From the NCBI RefSeq assembly GCF_001591165.1, contig NZ_BCUG01000029.1, forward strand, positions 1 to 64,000: a stretch of 64,000 bases of DNA, given 5' to 3'. Positions 1 through 8,266 of the stretch are shown piece by piece. Position 1 is the stretch's first letter, and each line of letters begins with the position of its first letter. This DNA comes from Thauera butanivorans NBRC 103042. GTDB lineage: Bacteria; Pseudomonadota; Gammaproteobacteria; Burkholderiales; Rhodocyclaceae. Made by a program: the position numbers and the translations under genes. The notes under the pieces are model-generated. The model was not told the DNA's origin and did not search any database. It saw only the letters and a list, made by a program, of their open reading frames with translations.

Positions 1-130
1 GCGCCGCCGTCCCAAGGCAAAAAGCGCCCCCGCAGGGGCTGCGGTCTTCGCAGCGGTGGAGCGTGGCGCTCTTCTGCTGCCCATCCGGCCCTCCGTCCTG
101 CCTGGCGGGTGCCGGAAGCGGATTCGTGCT

Positions 131-159
131 TTCCAGGCGGCCGGGAGTGGCAGTATATT
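131..159 (+). promoter_or_regulatory. possible sigma-70 promoter of nadE
   Basis: A TATATT hexamer at 154-159 lies 35 bp before the nadE start. The hexamer 17 bp upstream (TTCCAG, 131-136) is a poor -35, so this is only a weak candidate judged by eye. Confidence 0.25.
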
Positions 160-194
160 GCTGCCGTGCACAATCCTATCGACGGGGATGAATC

Positions 195-986
195 ATGCAG
201 ACGACGGCTGTCATCGACCATATCGTCCGGTGGCTGAGGGACTACGCTGTAAAGGCCGGTGTGAACGGCTTCGTGGTGGGCGTGTCCGGCGGCATCGATT
301 CCGCTGTGGTTTCCACGCTGGCCGCGAGGACCGGGCTGCAGACACTGGTGCTGGAAATGCCGATTCGCCAGAAGCCGGACCAGGTCAGTCGTGCCCAGGA
401 ACACATCGGCCAACTGAGAGAGCGTTTCAGCAATGTGGAAGAGCAGTGGGTCGACCTGAGTGCCACGTTCGATGCCTTCGTCCGCGCCGTCGGCATCGAC
501 GATGAGAGCCAGCCGCATACGCATCTGGCGCTGGCCAACGCCCGCAGCCGGCTGCGCATGATCGCGCTGTATTACCACGCCCAGCAGCATGGTTTGCTGG
601 TGGCCGGCACCGGCAACAAGGTGGAGGATTTCGGCGTCGGCTTCTTCACCAAGTATGGTGATGGCGGCGTGGATATCAGCCCGATCGCCGATTTGCTCAA
701 GACCCAGGTCTATGAACTGGCCAGGGCGCTGGACGTACCGCAGAGCATCCAGGAGGCGCCGCCGACCGACGGCTTGTGGGATACCGACAGGACCGACGAA
801 GAGCAGATGGGCGCCAGCTACCCCGAGCTGGAATGGGCGATGTCGGTGTACGACAAGCACCGCGCCGAGGATTTCGACGGCCGCGAACGGGAAGTGTTCG
901 AGATTTACCACCGCCTGCACCGTGCCATGCAGCACAAGATCAATCCGATTCCGGTGTGCGCCATTCCGCCGGAGCTGCTGCGCTGA
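195..986 (+). CDS. nadE: NH3-dependent NAD(+) synthase
   Basis: Makes NAD from deamido-NAD, ATP and ammonia, the last step of NAD synthesis, in the cytosol. The 263-residue protein carries the ATP-pyrophosphatase P-loop SGGIDSAV at residues 31-38 and the conserved block GTGNKVEDFGVGFFTKYGDG that binds deamido-NAD. There is no N-terminal glutaminase (nitrilase) domain, so the ammonia-dependent form is inferred. The ATG at 195 follows a GGGGATGA ribosome-binding stretch. It appears monocistronic and faces the leftward bamD gene. Confidence 0.93.
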   Translation: MQTTAVIDHIVRWLRDYAVKAGVNGFVVGVSGGIDSAVVSTLAARTGLQTLVLEMPIRQKPDQVSRAQEHIGQLRERFSNVEEQWVDLSATFDAFVRAVGIDDESQPHTHLALANARSRLRMIALYYHAQQHGLLVAGTGNKVEDFGVGFFTKYGDGGVDISPIADLLKTQVYELARALDVPQSIQEAPPTDGLWDTDRTDEEQMGASYPELEWAMSVYDKHRAEDFDGREREVFEIYHRLHRAMQHKINPIPVCAIPPELLR

Positions 987-1001
987 GCTGAAAGAAACGG
1001 C

Positions 1002-1030
1002 GGCCAGCCGCAGCAGCGCTGCTGGCCTTC
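1002..1030. terminator. possible terminator hairpin between nadE and bamD
   Basis: GGCCAGC (1002-1008) and GCTGGCC (1021-1027) form a 7-bp inverted repeat in the 59-bp gap between the convergent genes. There is no real T-run on either side, so termination is only a guess from position. Confidence 0.3.
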
Positions 1031-1045
1031 AGCCGGCCGCAGGGC

Positions 1046-1855
1046 TCACCAGAGCTGCCACCACGGCTTGTCGCTCTCGGGGCCGCCGGAGAAATAGACG
1101 CTGTCGGGGAAGTTGGTGCGCATCACCCGGTCGGCGTCGTCACGCAGCTGGGTCATGCCGAGCGCATCGTAGCTCTTGACCAGCAGGAACAGCGCTTCTT
1201 CGTTGACGGGCGCCTGCGGGAAATTGGCCACCGCCGTCTGGGCGCGGTTGATCGCGGCGACGTAGGCGCCACGGTTGTAGTAGTAGCGCGCGACGTGGAC
1301 TTCGTGTGCCGCGAGCGAATTGATCAGGTACTGCATGCGCGCCCGGGAGTCGTCCGCATAGCGGCTTTCCGGGAAGCGGGTGACGAGGTCGCGGAAGCTC
1401 TCGAAGGCTTCGTGCGCGCCCTTGGGATCGCGTTCGGACAGATCCTGGCGCGACAGGCCGGCGAGCAGGCCGAGGTCTTCGTTGAAATTAACCAGGCCCT
1501 TCAGGTAGTAGACATAGTCCACGTTGGGGTGGTTGGGGTGAAGCTTGATGAAGCGGTCCGCCGCGGCCAGTGCCAGTGCCTGCTCGCCCTGCTTGTAATA
1601 CGCGTAGGCGACTTCGATCTGGGCCTGCTGTGCGTAACGGCCATAGGGATAGCGCGCTTCGAGTTTTTCGAACATCTGGATGGCGCGATCGTAGGCGCCC
1701 TCGGACATCGAGGTCTTGGCTTCGGAATAGAGCCGCTGTGCGTTCCAGCCGGTCGTCTCGTCGATCTGCTCGGGCAGCAGACCGCAGCCGCCGAGCATCA
1801 GCGCGCCGATCAGCGCCGCTTTTCCCGCTACACTTCCAAGGGTGAACCTGGCCAT
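1046..1855 (-). CDS. bamD: outer membrane assembly lipoprotein BamD
   Basis: Essential lipoprotein of the BAM complex, which folds beta-barrel proteins into the outer membrane. The 269-residue product begins with a lipoprotein signal (lipobox LGGC, Cys24 lipidated) followed by tetratricopeptide-like helical repeats; the block GAYDRAIQMFEKLEARYPYG and the later DSRARMQYLINSLAAHE are typical of BamD/ComL. The ATG at 1855 sits almost on the start of the divergent rluD gene, an arrangement common in Proteobacteria, so the two must share a very short control region. Confidence 0.95.
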   Translation of the reverse strand: MARFTLGSVAGKAALIGALMLGGCGLLPEQIDETTGWNAQRLYSEAKTSMSEGAYDRAIQMFEKLEARYPYGRYAQQAQIEVAYAYYKQGEQALALAAADRFIKLHPNHPNVDYVYYLKGLVNFNEDLGLLAGLSRQDLSERDPKGAHEAFESFRDLVTRFPESRYADDSRARMQYLINSLAAHEVHVARYYYNRGAYVAAINRAQTAVANFPQAPVNEEALFLLVKSYDALGMTQLRDDADRVMRTNFPDSVYFSGGPESDKPWWQLW

Positions 1856-1868
1856 CGAAAAAACTCGC

Positions 1869-2825
1869 GTGAATGAACGCGTCGATTATATAGCAGCGGA
1901 CGAGTCGAGCCCGTTCGCGGTGCAGACGATTCCTGTCGACCTGGCGGGGCTGCGGCTGGACCAGGCGCTCGCCCGGCTTTTCCCCGAGCATTCCCGCAGC
2001 CGCCTGCAGGCCTGGCTGAAGGAGGGGCGCATCCGTGTCGATGGTGCGTCGCCCGATGCACGCAGCAAGGTGCATGGCGGCGAGTGCGTCGAACTCGACC
2101 CCGCGCCCGCTCCGGCACCGGGGAGCGAACAGCCCGAGGACATTCCGCTGCAGGTGGTGTTCGAAGACGCGCACCTGCTGGTGATCGACAAGCCTGCCGG
2201 GCTGGTGGTGCATCCGGGCAGCGGCAACTGGAGCGGAACCCTGCTCAACGCCTTGCTGCATCATGCCCCGGCGGTGGCGGAGGTGCCGCGCGCCGGCATC
2301 GTGCATCGGCTGGACAAGGACACCAGTGGCTTGCTGGTGGTGGCGAAGACGCTGCAGGCCCAGACCGATCTGGTCCGCCAGTTGCAGGCACGTACGGTGA
2401 AGCGGCATTACTGGGCCTTGGTGCAGGGGGTGTTGCGTTCCGGAGGGAGCGTCGACGCGCCGATCGGGCGACATCCCGCTCAGCGGACGCGCATGGCGGT
2501 GGTCGGCAACGGACGCCCGGCGCTGACCCATTACGTGGTGGCCGAGCGTTTCGCGAAAACGACCTTGGTGGAGTGCCGGCTCGAAACGGGGCGCACGCAC
2601 CAGATCCGGGTTCATATGGCACACATCGGCCACGCGCTGGTGGGCGATCCGGTCTATGGGGGGCGGCGCTTGCCCGACCCCGCATGTGAAGGTTTTGCCC
2701 GCCAGGCCCTGCATGCCTTCCGGCTCGGCCTGTTGCATCCGGCCAGCGGCGAGTTCATGCAGTGGGAAGTGCCGATGGCAGCCGATTTCGCCGCGCTGCT
2801 GCAGTGCGTGAGGGCAGGGACATGA
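1869..2825 (+). CDS. rluD: 23S rRNA pseudouridine synthase RluD
   Basis: Isomerises uridines of the 23S rRNA helix 69 loop (E. coli 1911, 1915, 1917) to pseudouridine. An S4 RNA-binding domain (RLDQALARLFPEHSRSRLQ) is followed by the RsuA/RluA catalytic domain with HRLDKDTSGLLV, which holds the catalytic Asp. The start is uncertain: in-frame GTG codons lie at 1842 (inside bamD), 1869 and 1920, none with a good ribosome-binding site; 1869 is taken because it does not overlap bamD. The stop overlaps the pgeF start (ATGA), suggesting translational coupling. Confidence 0.9.
   Translation: MNERVDYIAADESSPFAVQTIPVDLAGLRLDQALARLFPEHSRSRLQAWLKEGRIRVDGASPDARSKVHGGECVELDPAPAPAPGSEQPEDIPLQVVFEDAHLLVIDKPAGLVVHPGSGNWSGTLLNALLHHAPAVAEVPRAGIVHRLDKDTSGLLVVAKTLQAQTDLVRQLQARTVKRHYWALVQGVLRSGGSVDAPIGRHPAQRTRMAVVGNGRPALTHYVVAERFAKTTLVECRLETGRTHQIRVHMAHIGHALVGDPVYGGRRLPDPACEGFARQALHAFRLGLLHPASGEFMQWEVPMAADFAALLQCVRAGT
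1885..1892. promoter_or_regulatory. possible overlapping -10 elements, bamD/rluD
   Basis: The 8 bases read TATAAT leftward (1890-1885) toward bamD and TATATA rightward (1887-1892) toward rluD. They are the only AT-rich bases in the gap. No good -35 was found for either. If the rightward one is used, rluD would have to start at GTG 1920. Confidence 0.3.
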
Positions 2826-3649
2826 GCAGCGCATCGGACGGAACCGTCGCCGGCGTGATCCGGCCCGACTGGACCACGCCGGCGAACGTGCGGGCCTTGC
2901 TGACCACACGCCTCGGTGGCTGCAGCCGGCCGCCATATGACGGTTTCAACCTCGGCGAGCATGTCGGCGACGAGCCGCAGGCGGTTGCGCGCAATCGGGC
3001 GATGCTGAGGGAATTGCTGCCGGCCGAGCCCCTATGGCTGTCGCAGGTGCATGGTTGCGCGGTGGCCGACGCGGACATGCCGGTGGCGGGTGTGCCGGCC
3101 GCCGATGCGGCGGTGGCGCGCGAGCCGGGGCGGGTTTGCGTCGTCATGACGGCCGACTGCCTGCCGGTGCTGTTCTGCGACGACGACGGTTCGGTGGTGG
3201 CGGCAGCCCACGCAGGCTGGCGAGGCCTGGCGGGCGGCGTGCTCGAGGCCACGATCGCGAAGATGGCGGTTCCGCCCGCTCGCCTGCGGGCGTGGCTGGG
3301 ACCGGCGATCGGGCCCGGCAGCTTCGAGGTCGGCGACGAAGTGCGTGAGGTCTTCGTCGCCGCGGATCCGGGTGCTGCGCGGGCCTTCGTGCCGGCGCCG
3401 GCGCCGGCGCCGGGGAAGTGGCTGGCGGACCTGTTCATGCTGGCGCGCAGACGCCTGCAGGCGGCGGGCGTCGGGCGCATCGAAGGCGGCGGCGTGTGCA
3501 CGGTGAAGGACGCCGAACGCTTCTACTCATATCGCCGGGACCGGCGCACCGGGCGTTTTGCCTCCATCGTCTGGCTGGAGCCGGCAGCGCAGGCTGTCTC
3601 GAGGGGAGGGGAAGAACGGTGCGAGTGCGAAAAGCGTGCAGGCTATTGA
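2822..3649 (+). CDS. pgeF: peptidoglycan editing factor PgeF / laccase-domain (YfiH) protein
   Basis: YfiH-family protein of 275 residues. Family members have been described as multicopper polyphenol oxidases, as purine nucleoside phosphorylases, and as factors removing mis-inserted residues from murein precursors; sequence alone does not decide between these. Zinc/copper-ligand motifs are visible: SQVHG, TADCLPVLF and HAGWRGLAGGV. The ATG at 2822 overlaps the rluD stop, and rluD-pgeF is a widespread operon. A (GCCGGC)4 repeat codes for a Pro-Ala run near residue 190. The 3' end overlaps a convergent small gene by 7 bp. Confidence 0.87.
   Translation: MSSASDGTVAGVIRPDWTTPANVRALLTTRLGGCSRPPYDGFNLGEHVGDEPQAVARNRAMLRELLPAEPLWLSQVHGCAVADADMPVAGVPAADAAVAREPGRVCVVMTADCLPVLFCDDDGSVVAAAHAGWRGLAGGVLEATIAKMAVPPARLRAWLGPAIGPGSFEVGDEVREVFVAADPGAARAFVPAPAPAPGKWLADLFMLARRRLQAAGVGRIEGGGVCTVKDAERFYSYRRDRRTGRFASIVWLEPAAQAVSRGGEERCECEKRAGY
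3391..3414 (+). repeat. hexanucleotide microsatellite inside pgeF
   Basis: Four GCCGGC units in tandem encode a Pro-Ala repeat. Each unit is 6 bp, so slippage would add or remove two residues without a frameshift. Confidence 0.8.
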
Positions 3650-3858
3650 TCGGCGTCCGATTCGGCTCTATCGTTGAGTCCTCTCGATTCCCGCTCGCGC
3701 TGGCGCCGCCGCCGCGTCGGCGTTCCGAACAGCCAGAAGAACAACGCCATTGGAGCAAGACCGAAAAAAATGAAGGTCAACACGCCCCCCACGACCGTGT
3801 TTTCGGTAATGCTTGCCAGCAGCGCGACATAAAGCCAGGCGATTGCGATAAGGTACAT
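3643..3858 (-). CDS. small two-helix membrane protein, function unknown
   Basis: A 71-residue product not recognised as a named family. Two hydrophobic segments (about residues 3-18 and 24-45) are joined by a short NTVVGG turn, followed by a very basic stretch (TPTRRRRQRERESRG) and an acidic end, so the tail probably faces the cytoplasm. It starts at ATG 3858 and runs against pgeF, sharing 7 bp at the 3' ends. Composition and topology look like a real small inner-membrane protein; no role can be inferred from the neighbours. Confidence 0.6.
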   Translation of the reverse strand: MYLIAIAWLYVALLASITENTVVGGVLTFIFFGLAPMALFFWLFGTPTRRRRQRERESRGLNDRAESDADQ

Positions 3859-3959
3859 GGCGCCATTCTACAGCCCGGTCCGGCCGGGGTAGTCGGGCGC
3901 TGACAACAAGGCAAACCCGGGCGCAGGCATGCTGTTGCCCGTGGATAGAGGAGATGAGA

Positions 3960-5705
3960 ATGTCGGATTCCGCAGGCAGTCAGTCGACGGCAGGCATGCA
4001 GGCGATGCTGGCCGCTGGCCAGGCCATGGCGCAGAACTTCTTCGATGCGCTGGCGCGCCAGCAGGTTGCGATGCAGGATTCTTCGGGTGTCGCAGTACCC
4101 AAGCTGCCGATGCCGGAGTCCGCTGAAATGGCGCGCATGCAGCAGGCGTTCGCCGAGAAGCATGTGGCGCTGTGGTCGTCGATGCTTGCGCGCAAGCCTG
4201 GCGGAGAAGCCACGCCGGTGGTGCAGCCCGAACCGGGCGATCGCCGCTTCACCGCGCCGGAATGGTCCGAGAGCCCGGTTTTCGATTACGTCCGCCAGGC
4301 CTATCTGCTGAACGCCGGTTTCCTCAAGGAGATGGCCGAGGCGCTGCCGATCGCGGACGGGCGCGCGAAGTCGCGCATCCAGTTCCTGACCCGCCAGTAC
4401 ATCGAGGCGCTGGCGCCGACCAATTTCGCCGCGACCAACCCCGAGTTCATCAAGACCGCGATCGAGACCAAGGGCGAGAGCATCGCGCAAGGCGTTCGCA
4501 ACATGCTCGGCGATCTCGAGAAAGGCCACATCTCGATGACCGACGATGCCGCCTTCGAGGTCGGGCGCAATCTTGCGCTGACGCCCGGAGCGGTGATCTT
4601 CGAAAACGAGTTGATGCAGCTGATCCAGTACGCTCCGCTGACCGAGAAGGTCGCGCAGGTGCCGCTGCTGATCATTCCGCCGTGCATCAACAAGTTCTAC
4701 ATCATGGATCTCCAGCCGGATAACTCGCTGGTGCGTTTCATCATCGAGCAGGGTTTCACGGTGTTCCTGGTGTCGTGGAAGAATCCGCGTCCGGAGTCCG
4801 GCGGCCATCATACCTGGGACGACTACCTCGACAAGGGGCCGCTGACGGCGCTCGAGGTGGTGCGTGCGGTGACGCGGGTCAAGAAGCCGAACGTGCTCGG
4901 GTTCTGCGTCGGCGGCACCTTGCTCACTTCGGCGCTGGCGGTTGCGCGTGCCAGGGGGGAAGAGCCGGTCGCCAGCCTGACCTTGATGACGACCCTGCTC
5001 GATTTCGCCGATGCCGGCGAGATCGGCTGCCTGGTCGATGAAGCGAGCGTCACGGCTCGCGAAGCGACGATCGGCAAGGGCGGAGTGCTGCGCGGCCAGG
5101 AACTGGCCAACGTGTTCTCGTCGCTGCGCGCGAACGACCTGATCTGGCAGTATGTCGTCGGCAACTACCTGAAGGGCAAGACGCCTCAGGCTTTCGACCT
5201 GCTGTACTGGAATTCCGATTCGACCAATCTGCCCGGCCCCTTCCTGGCCTGGTACCTGCGCAACATGTATCTCGAGAACAACCTGCGCGTGCCCGGCAAG
5301 CTCAAGATGCTGGGCGAGAAGATCGATCTCGCGAAGGTGGACATGCCGGCCTATCTGATGGCCGCGCGCGAGGATCACATCGTGCCGTGGAAGAGCGCCT
5401 ATCTGGCGCGCAACCTGCTCGGCGGCGATACCACCTACGTGCTCGGGGCCAGCGGCCACATCGCCGGCGCGATCAATCCGGCCTCCAAGAACCGCCGCAG
5501 CTACTGGACTTCCGATGCCCGCCCGACCGATCCGGACGAGTGGCTGGAGCAGGCCGGCGAGCAGAAGGGCAGCTGGTGGTTGCACTGGATCGAATGGCTG
5601 AGGCAGCATGGCGGCAAGCAGGTCGCCGCGCGTGGCCGCCTGGGCAGCACCAAGTACGAGCCGATCGAACCCGCGCCGGGACGCTACGTGAAGGAGCGCG
5701 CCTGA
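3960..5705 (+). CDS. phaC: class I poly(3-hydroxyalkanoate) synthase
   Basis: Polymerises (R)-3-hydroxyacyl-CoA into PHA on storage granules. The 581-residue protein has the class I architecture: an N-terminal variable region, then an alpha/beta-hydrolase core with the lipase-like box GFCVGG (nucleophile Cys316), an Asp in AAREDHIVPW and a His in GASGHIAGA completing the triad. Two ATGs compete (3954 and 3960); GAGGAG at 3948-3953 gives a 6-nt spacing only to 3960, so that start is used. It heads an operon with phaB; no thiolase gene (phaA) is adjacent. Confidence 0.95.
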   Translation: MSDSAGSQSTAGMQAMLAAGQAMAQNFFDALARQQVAMQDSSGVAVPKLPMPESAEMARMQQAFAEKHVALWSSMLARKPGGEATPVVQPEPGDRRFTAPEWSESPVFDYVRQAYLLNAGFLKEMAEALPIADGRAKSRIQFLTRQYIEALAPTNFAATNPEFIKTAIETKGESIAQGVRNMLGDLEKGHISMTDDAAFEVGRNLALTPGAVIFENELMQLIQYAPLTEKVAQVPLLIIPPCINKFYIMDLQPDNSLVRFIIEQGFTVFLVSWKNPRPESGGHHTWDDYLDKGPLTALEVVRAVTRVKKPNVLGFCVGGTLLTSALAVARARGEEPVASLTLMTTLLDFADAGEIGCLVDEASVTAREATIGKGGVLRGQELANVFSSLRANDLIWQYVVGNYLKGKTPQAFDLLYWNSDSTNLPGPFLAWYLRNMYLENNLRVPGKLKMLGEKIDLAKVDMPAYLMAAREDHIVPWKSAYLARNLLGGDTTYVLGASGHIAGAINPASKNRRSYWTSDARPTDPDEWLEQAGEQKGSWWLHWIEWLRQHGGKQVAARGRLGSTKYEPIEPAPGRYVKERA

Positions 5706-5815
5706 GCGGCGGAAGGCTGATCGATCAACGGGACCGCAGTGAGTGGGGAGGGCGCTGCCCGGTCCATGTTCCACCCGCCCCGATAAGAAACCCCATCAAG
5801 GGAGAGGAGAAATTC

Positions 5816-6556
5816 ATGTCGAGAGTTGCACTGGTCACTGGTGGCATGGGCGGTCTGGGCGAGGCGATCTGCATCAAGCTCGCAGCTTTGGGCTACAAGG
5901 TCGTTACTACGCATTCGCCTGGCAACAGCAAGGCGGCCGATTGGCTGCAGACGATGAACAACATGGGCTATGGCTTCAAGGCCTATCCTTGTGACGTCGC
6001 GGATTTCGATTCCGCAAGGGCCTGCGTCGAGCAGGTGACGGCGGAAGTCGGTCCGGTGGATGTGCTGGTCAACAATGCCGGCATCACCCGCGACATGACC
6101 TTCAAGAAGATGAGCAAGGCCGACTGGGATGCGGTCATCAGCACGAACCTCGATTCGGTGTTCAACATGACCAAGCAGGTCATGGACGGCATGGTCGAGC
6201 GCAAGTGGGGCCGCGTCATCAACGTGTCGTCGGTCAATGGCCAGAAAGGCGCTTTCGGCCAGACCAACTATGCGGCTGCCAAGGCTGGCATGCACGGCTT
6301 CACCAAGGCGCTGGCACTCGAAGTGGCGCGCAACGGCGTGACGGTCAACACGATCTCGCCGGGTTACATCGGCACCAAGATGGTGATGGCGATTCCGCAG
6401 GAGATTCTCGACTCGAAGATCCTGCCGCAGATTCCCGTGTCCCGTCTGGGCAAACCGGAAGAGATCGCCGGCCTGGTCGCCTACCTGTCTTCGGAAGAGG
6501 CTGCGTTCGTGACCGGTGCCAACATCTCCATCAACGGCGGCCAGCACATGTTCTGA
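5816..6556 (+). CDS. phaB: acetoacetyl-CoA reductase (first copy)
   Basis: NADPH-dependent reduction of acetoacetyl-CoA to (R)-3-hydroxybutyryl-CoA, the monomer for PhaC. A 246-residue short-chain dehydrogenase with the cofactor motif TGGMGGLG near the N-terminus, NNAG, and the Ser-Tyr-Lys catalytic set (NVSSVNG ... TNYAAAKAG). GAGAGGAG precedes the ATG at 5816. It lies 110 bp behind phaC and is closed by a strong terminator. A second phaB follows; about half of positions agree by eye, so the pair is old. Confidence 0.93.
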   Translation: MSRVALVTGGMGGLGEAICIKLAALGYKVVTTHSPGNSKAADWLQTMNNMGYGFKAYPCDVADFDSARACVEQVTAEVGPVDVLVNNAGITRDMTFKKMSKADWDAVISTNLDSVFNMTKQVMDGMVERKWGRVINVSSVNGQKGAFGQTNYAAAKAGMHGFTKALALEVARNGVTVNTISPGYIGTKMVMAIPQEILDSKILPQIPVSRLGKPEEIAGLVAYLSSEEAAFVTGANISINGGQHMF

Positions 6557-6583
6557 TCCGCATCTGCGGCCCTGTGCGTACAG

Positions 6584-6619
6584 GCGGCATGCCCCCGAAA
6601 GGGGCATGCCGCTTTTTTT
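6584..6619 (+). terminator. rho-independent terminator after phaC-phaB
   Basis: A perfect 12-bp stem (6584-6595 with 6601-6612), loop CGAAA, then seven T's (6613-6619). Confidence 0.93.
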
Positions 6620-6675
6620 GGTGCGTGTCCCATTGCTCCGCGTATTGCGTTGCAGCAAAAATGGCCGGCAGTAGA

Positions 6676-6681
6676 TATAAT
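6676..6681 (+). promoter_or_regulatory. -10 element of the second phaB unit
   Basis: A perfect TATAAT between the phaCB terminator and the second phaB. The best upstream hexamer, TTGCAG at 6650-6655, is 20 bp away, longer than ideal. A promoter is expected here because the preceding terminator isolates this gene. Confidence 0.4.
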
Positions 6682-6791
6682 GCAGGAGCAAAGCAGCTGA
6701 TGCGCTGCCGCAAGAACGCCGAGGGGGGCCGTCCGGATCGTGTTTCGTGATGGTTTCTCGGTCACGCAAACAGATCCAGAAGGATTTCAAG

Positions 6792-7532
6792 ATGTCGCAG
6801 AAAATCGCTCTCGTCACCGGCGCCATGGGTGGTCTCGGCACCGCGATTTGTCAATCGCTGGCCAAGGAAGGCATGAAGGTCGTCGCGAACTGCCTGCCCA
6901 ATTTCGACCAGAAGGAAGCCTGGCTCGCTGCTCAGCGCGACCTGGGCTTCGATTTCGTCGCTGCGGAAGGCGACGTTTCCAACTATGAATCCTGCGCCGG
7001 AATGGTCGCCAAGATCGAAGCCGAAGTCGGCCCGATCGACGTGCTGGTCAACAACGCCGGCATCACCCGCGACAAGTTCTTCCCGAAGATGGAGAAGAGC
7101 CAGTGGGATGCGGTGATCAACACCAACCTCAACAGCCTGTTCAACGTCACCCACCACGTGTCCGCCAAGATGGCCGAGCGCGGCTGGGGCCGCATCGTCA
7201 ACATCTCGTCGGTCAATGGCGTCAAGGGCCAGGCCGGCCAGACCAACTATTCCACCGCCAAGGCCGGCGTGCTGGGCTTCACCAAGGCGCTGGCGGCCGA
7301 GCTGGCCACCAAGGGCGTGACGGTCAATGCGATCGCGCCGGGCTACATCGGTACCGACATGGTGATGGCCATCCGCGAGGACATCCGCCAGGGCATCATC
7401 GACACCGTGCCGATGAAGCGCCTGGGCCGTCCGGACGAAATCGGCGACCTGTGCGCCTACCTGGCGTCCGACAAGGCCGGCTACATCACCGGCGCCACCA
7501 TCAACATCAACGGTGGCCTGCACATGTGCTGA
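6792..7532 (+). CDS. phaB: acetoacetyl-CoA reductase (second copy)
   Basis: Second 246-residue PhaB-like short-chain dehydrogenase, with cofactor motif TGAMGGLG, NNAGITRD, catalytic Ser in NISSVNG and Tyr/Lys in TNYSTAKAG. The ATG at 6792 is chosen because it follows an AGAAGGA ribosome-binding site and lines up with the first copy; an upstream in-frame ATG (6747) would add 15 unconserved residues. It forms its own unit between two terminators. Acetoacetyl-CoA reduction is the likely role, but a different chain-length or cofactor preference is possible. Confidence 0.9.
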   Translation: MSQKIALVTGAMGGLGTAICQSLAKEGMKVVANCLPNFDQKEAWLAAQRDLGFDFVAAEGDVSNYESCAGMVAKIEAEVGPIDVLVNNAGITRDKFFPKMEKSQWDAVINTNLNSLFNVTHHVSAKMAERGWGRIVNISSVNGVKGQAGQTNYSTAKAGVLGFTKALAAELATKGVTVNAIAPGYIGTDMVMAIREDIRQGIIDTVPMKRLGRPDEIGDLCAYLASDKAGYITGATININGGLHMC

Positions 7533-7558
7533 TGCTGCACCGTGCCATGCGCGAAATC

Positions 7559-7591
7559 ACGGAACCCCGTCGGAAGGCGGGGTTCCGTTTT
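7559..7591 (+). terminator. rho-independent terminator after second phaB
   Basis: ACGGAACCCCG (7559-7569) pairs with CGGGGTTCCGT (7578-7588) around an 8-nt loop, followed by a short T-run to 7591. Confidence 0.85.
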
Positions 7592-7601
7592 CGCAGCGCG
7601 A

Positions 7602-7607
7602 TATAAT
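7602..7607 (+). promoter_or_regulatory. -10 element of phaR
   Basis: A perfect TATAAT lies 57 bp before the phaR start, directly after the preceding terminator. No convincing -35 was found. Confidence 0.4.
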
Positions 7608-7663
7608 CAGATTAGACATTCAAGACCAAAGAGCGGAGTGGCCACCGCCGAGGAGATGGGGAA

Positions 7664-8263
7664 ATGCCCGAGCAGTCGCGCCTGATCAAGAAGTACCCGA
7701 ACCGCCGTCTGTACGATACCCGCACCAGTTCGTACATCACGCTTGCCGACGTCAAGGAGCTCGTCCTCAATCACGAGGAGTTCCTGGTCGTGGACGCCAA
7801 GACCAACGAGGATCTGACACGCAGCATCCTGCTGCAGATCATTCTGGAAGAGGAGGCGGGCGGGGCGCCGATGTTCACCAGCGACCTGCTGGCGCACATG
7901 ATCCGCTTCTATGGCAACGCCATGCAGGGCATGATGGGGAAGTACCTCGAGAACAACATCAAGGCCTTCACCGACATGCAGGGCAAGCTGCAGGAGCAGG
8001 CACGCTCCATCTACGGCGAGAACAGCCCCGTCGGCCAGGATCTCTGGGCCCAGTTCCTCAGCTTCCAGGGGCCGGCGCTGCAGAGCATGATGGGTGCCTA
8101 CGTCGACCAGTCCAAGAAGATGTTCGAGCAGATGCAGGAACAGCTCGAAAGCCAGACGCGCAACATGTTCACCGGTTTCAAGTTTCCGAACTACGGCGTG
8201 CAGAGCGACGAAACCCCATCCGCCACCCGGCCGTCCTCCGACAAGAGCGGCTCGAACAGATAA
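7664..8263 (+). CDS. phaR: polyhydroxyalkanoate synthesis repressor PhaR
   Basis: DNA-binding repressor that senses PHA polymer and controls phasin and its own genes in relatives. The 199-residue protein opens with the diagnostic PHA-accumulation-regulator DNA-binding block (LIKKYPNRRLYDTRTSSYIT) at residues 6-25, followed by the polymer-binding region and a long helical C-terminal part rich in Gln and Met. Its place directly behind phaC-phaB-phaB supports the call. No phasin gene is found in this window. Confidence 0.92.
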   Translation: MPEQSRLIKKYPNRRLYDTRTSSYITLADVKELVLNHEEFLVVDAKTNEDLTRSILLQIILEEEAGGAPMFTSDLLAHMIRFYGNAMQGMMGKYLENNIKAFTDMQGKLQEQARSIYGENSPVGQDLWAQFLSFQGPALQSMMGAYVDQSKKMFEQMQEQLESQTRNMFTGFKFPNYGVQSDETPSATRPSSDKSGSNR

Positions 8264-8266
8264 AGA

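Noticed and set aside
19-39. Short hairpin with an A-run at the left edge, read leftward as a possible terminator
   Set aside because: The stem is only 5 bp and no leftward gene lies immediately to its right; it may belong to a gene outside the window.
56-505. 149-codon ORF at the left edge
   Set aside because: It overlaps nadE in another frame, is Arg-rich and resembles no known protein.
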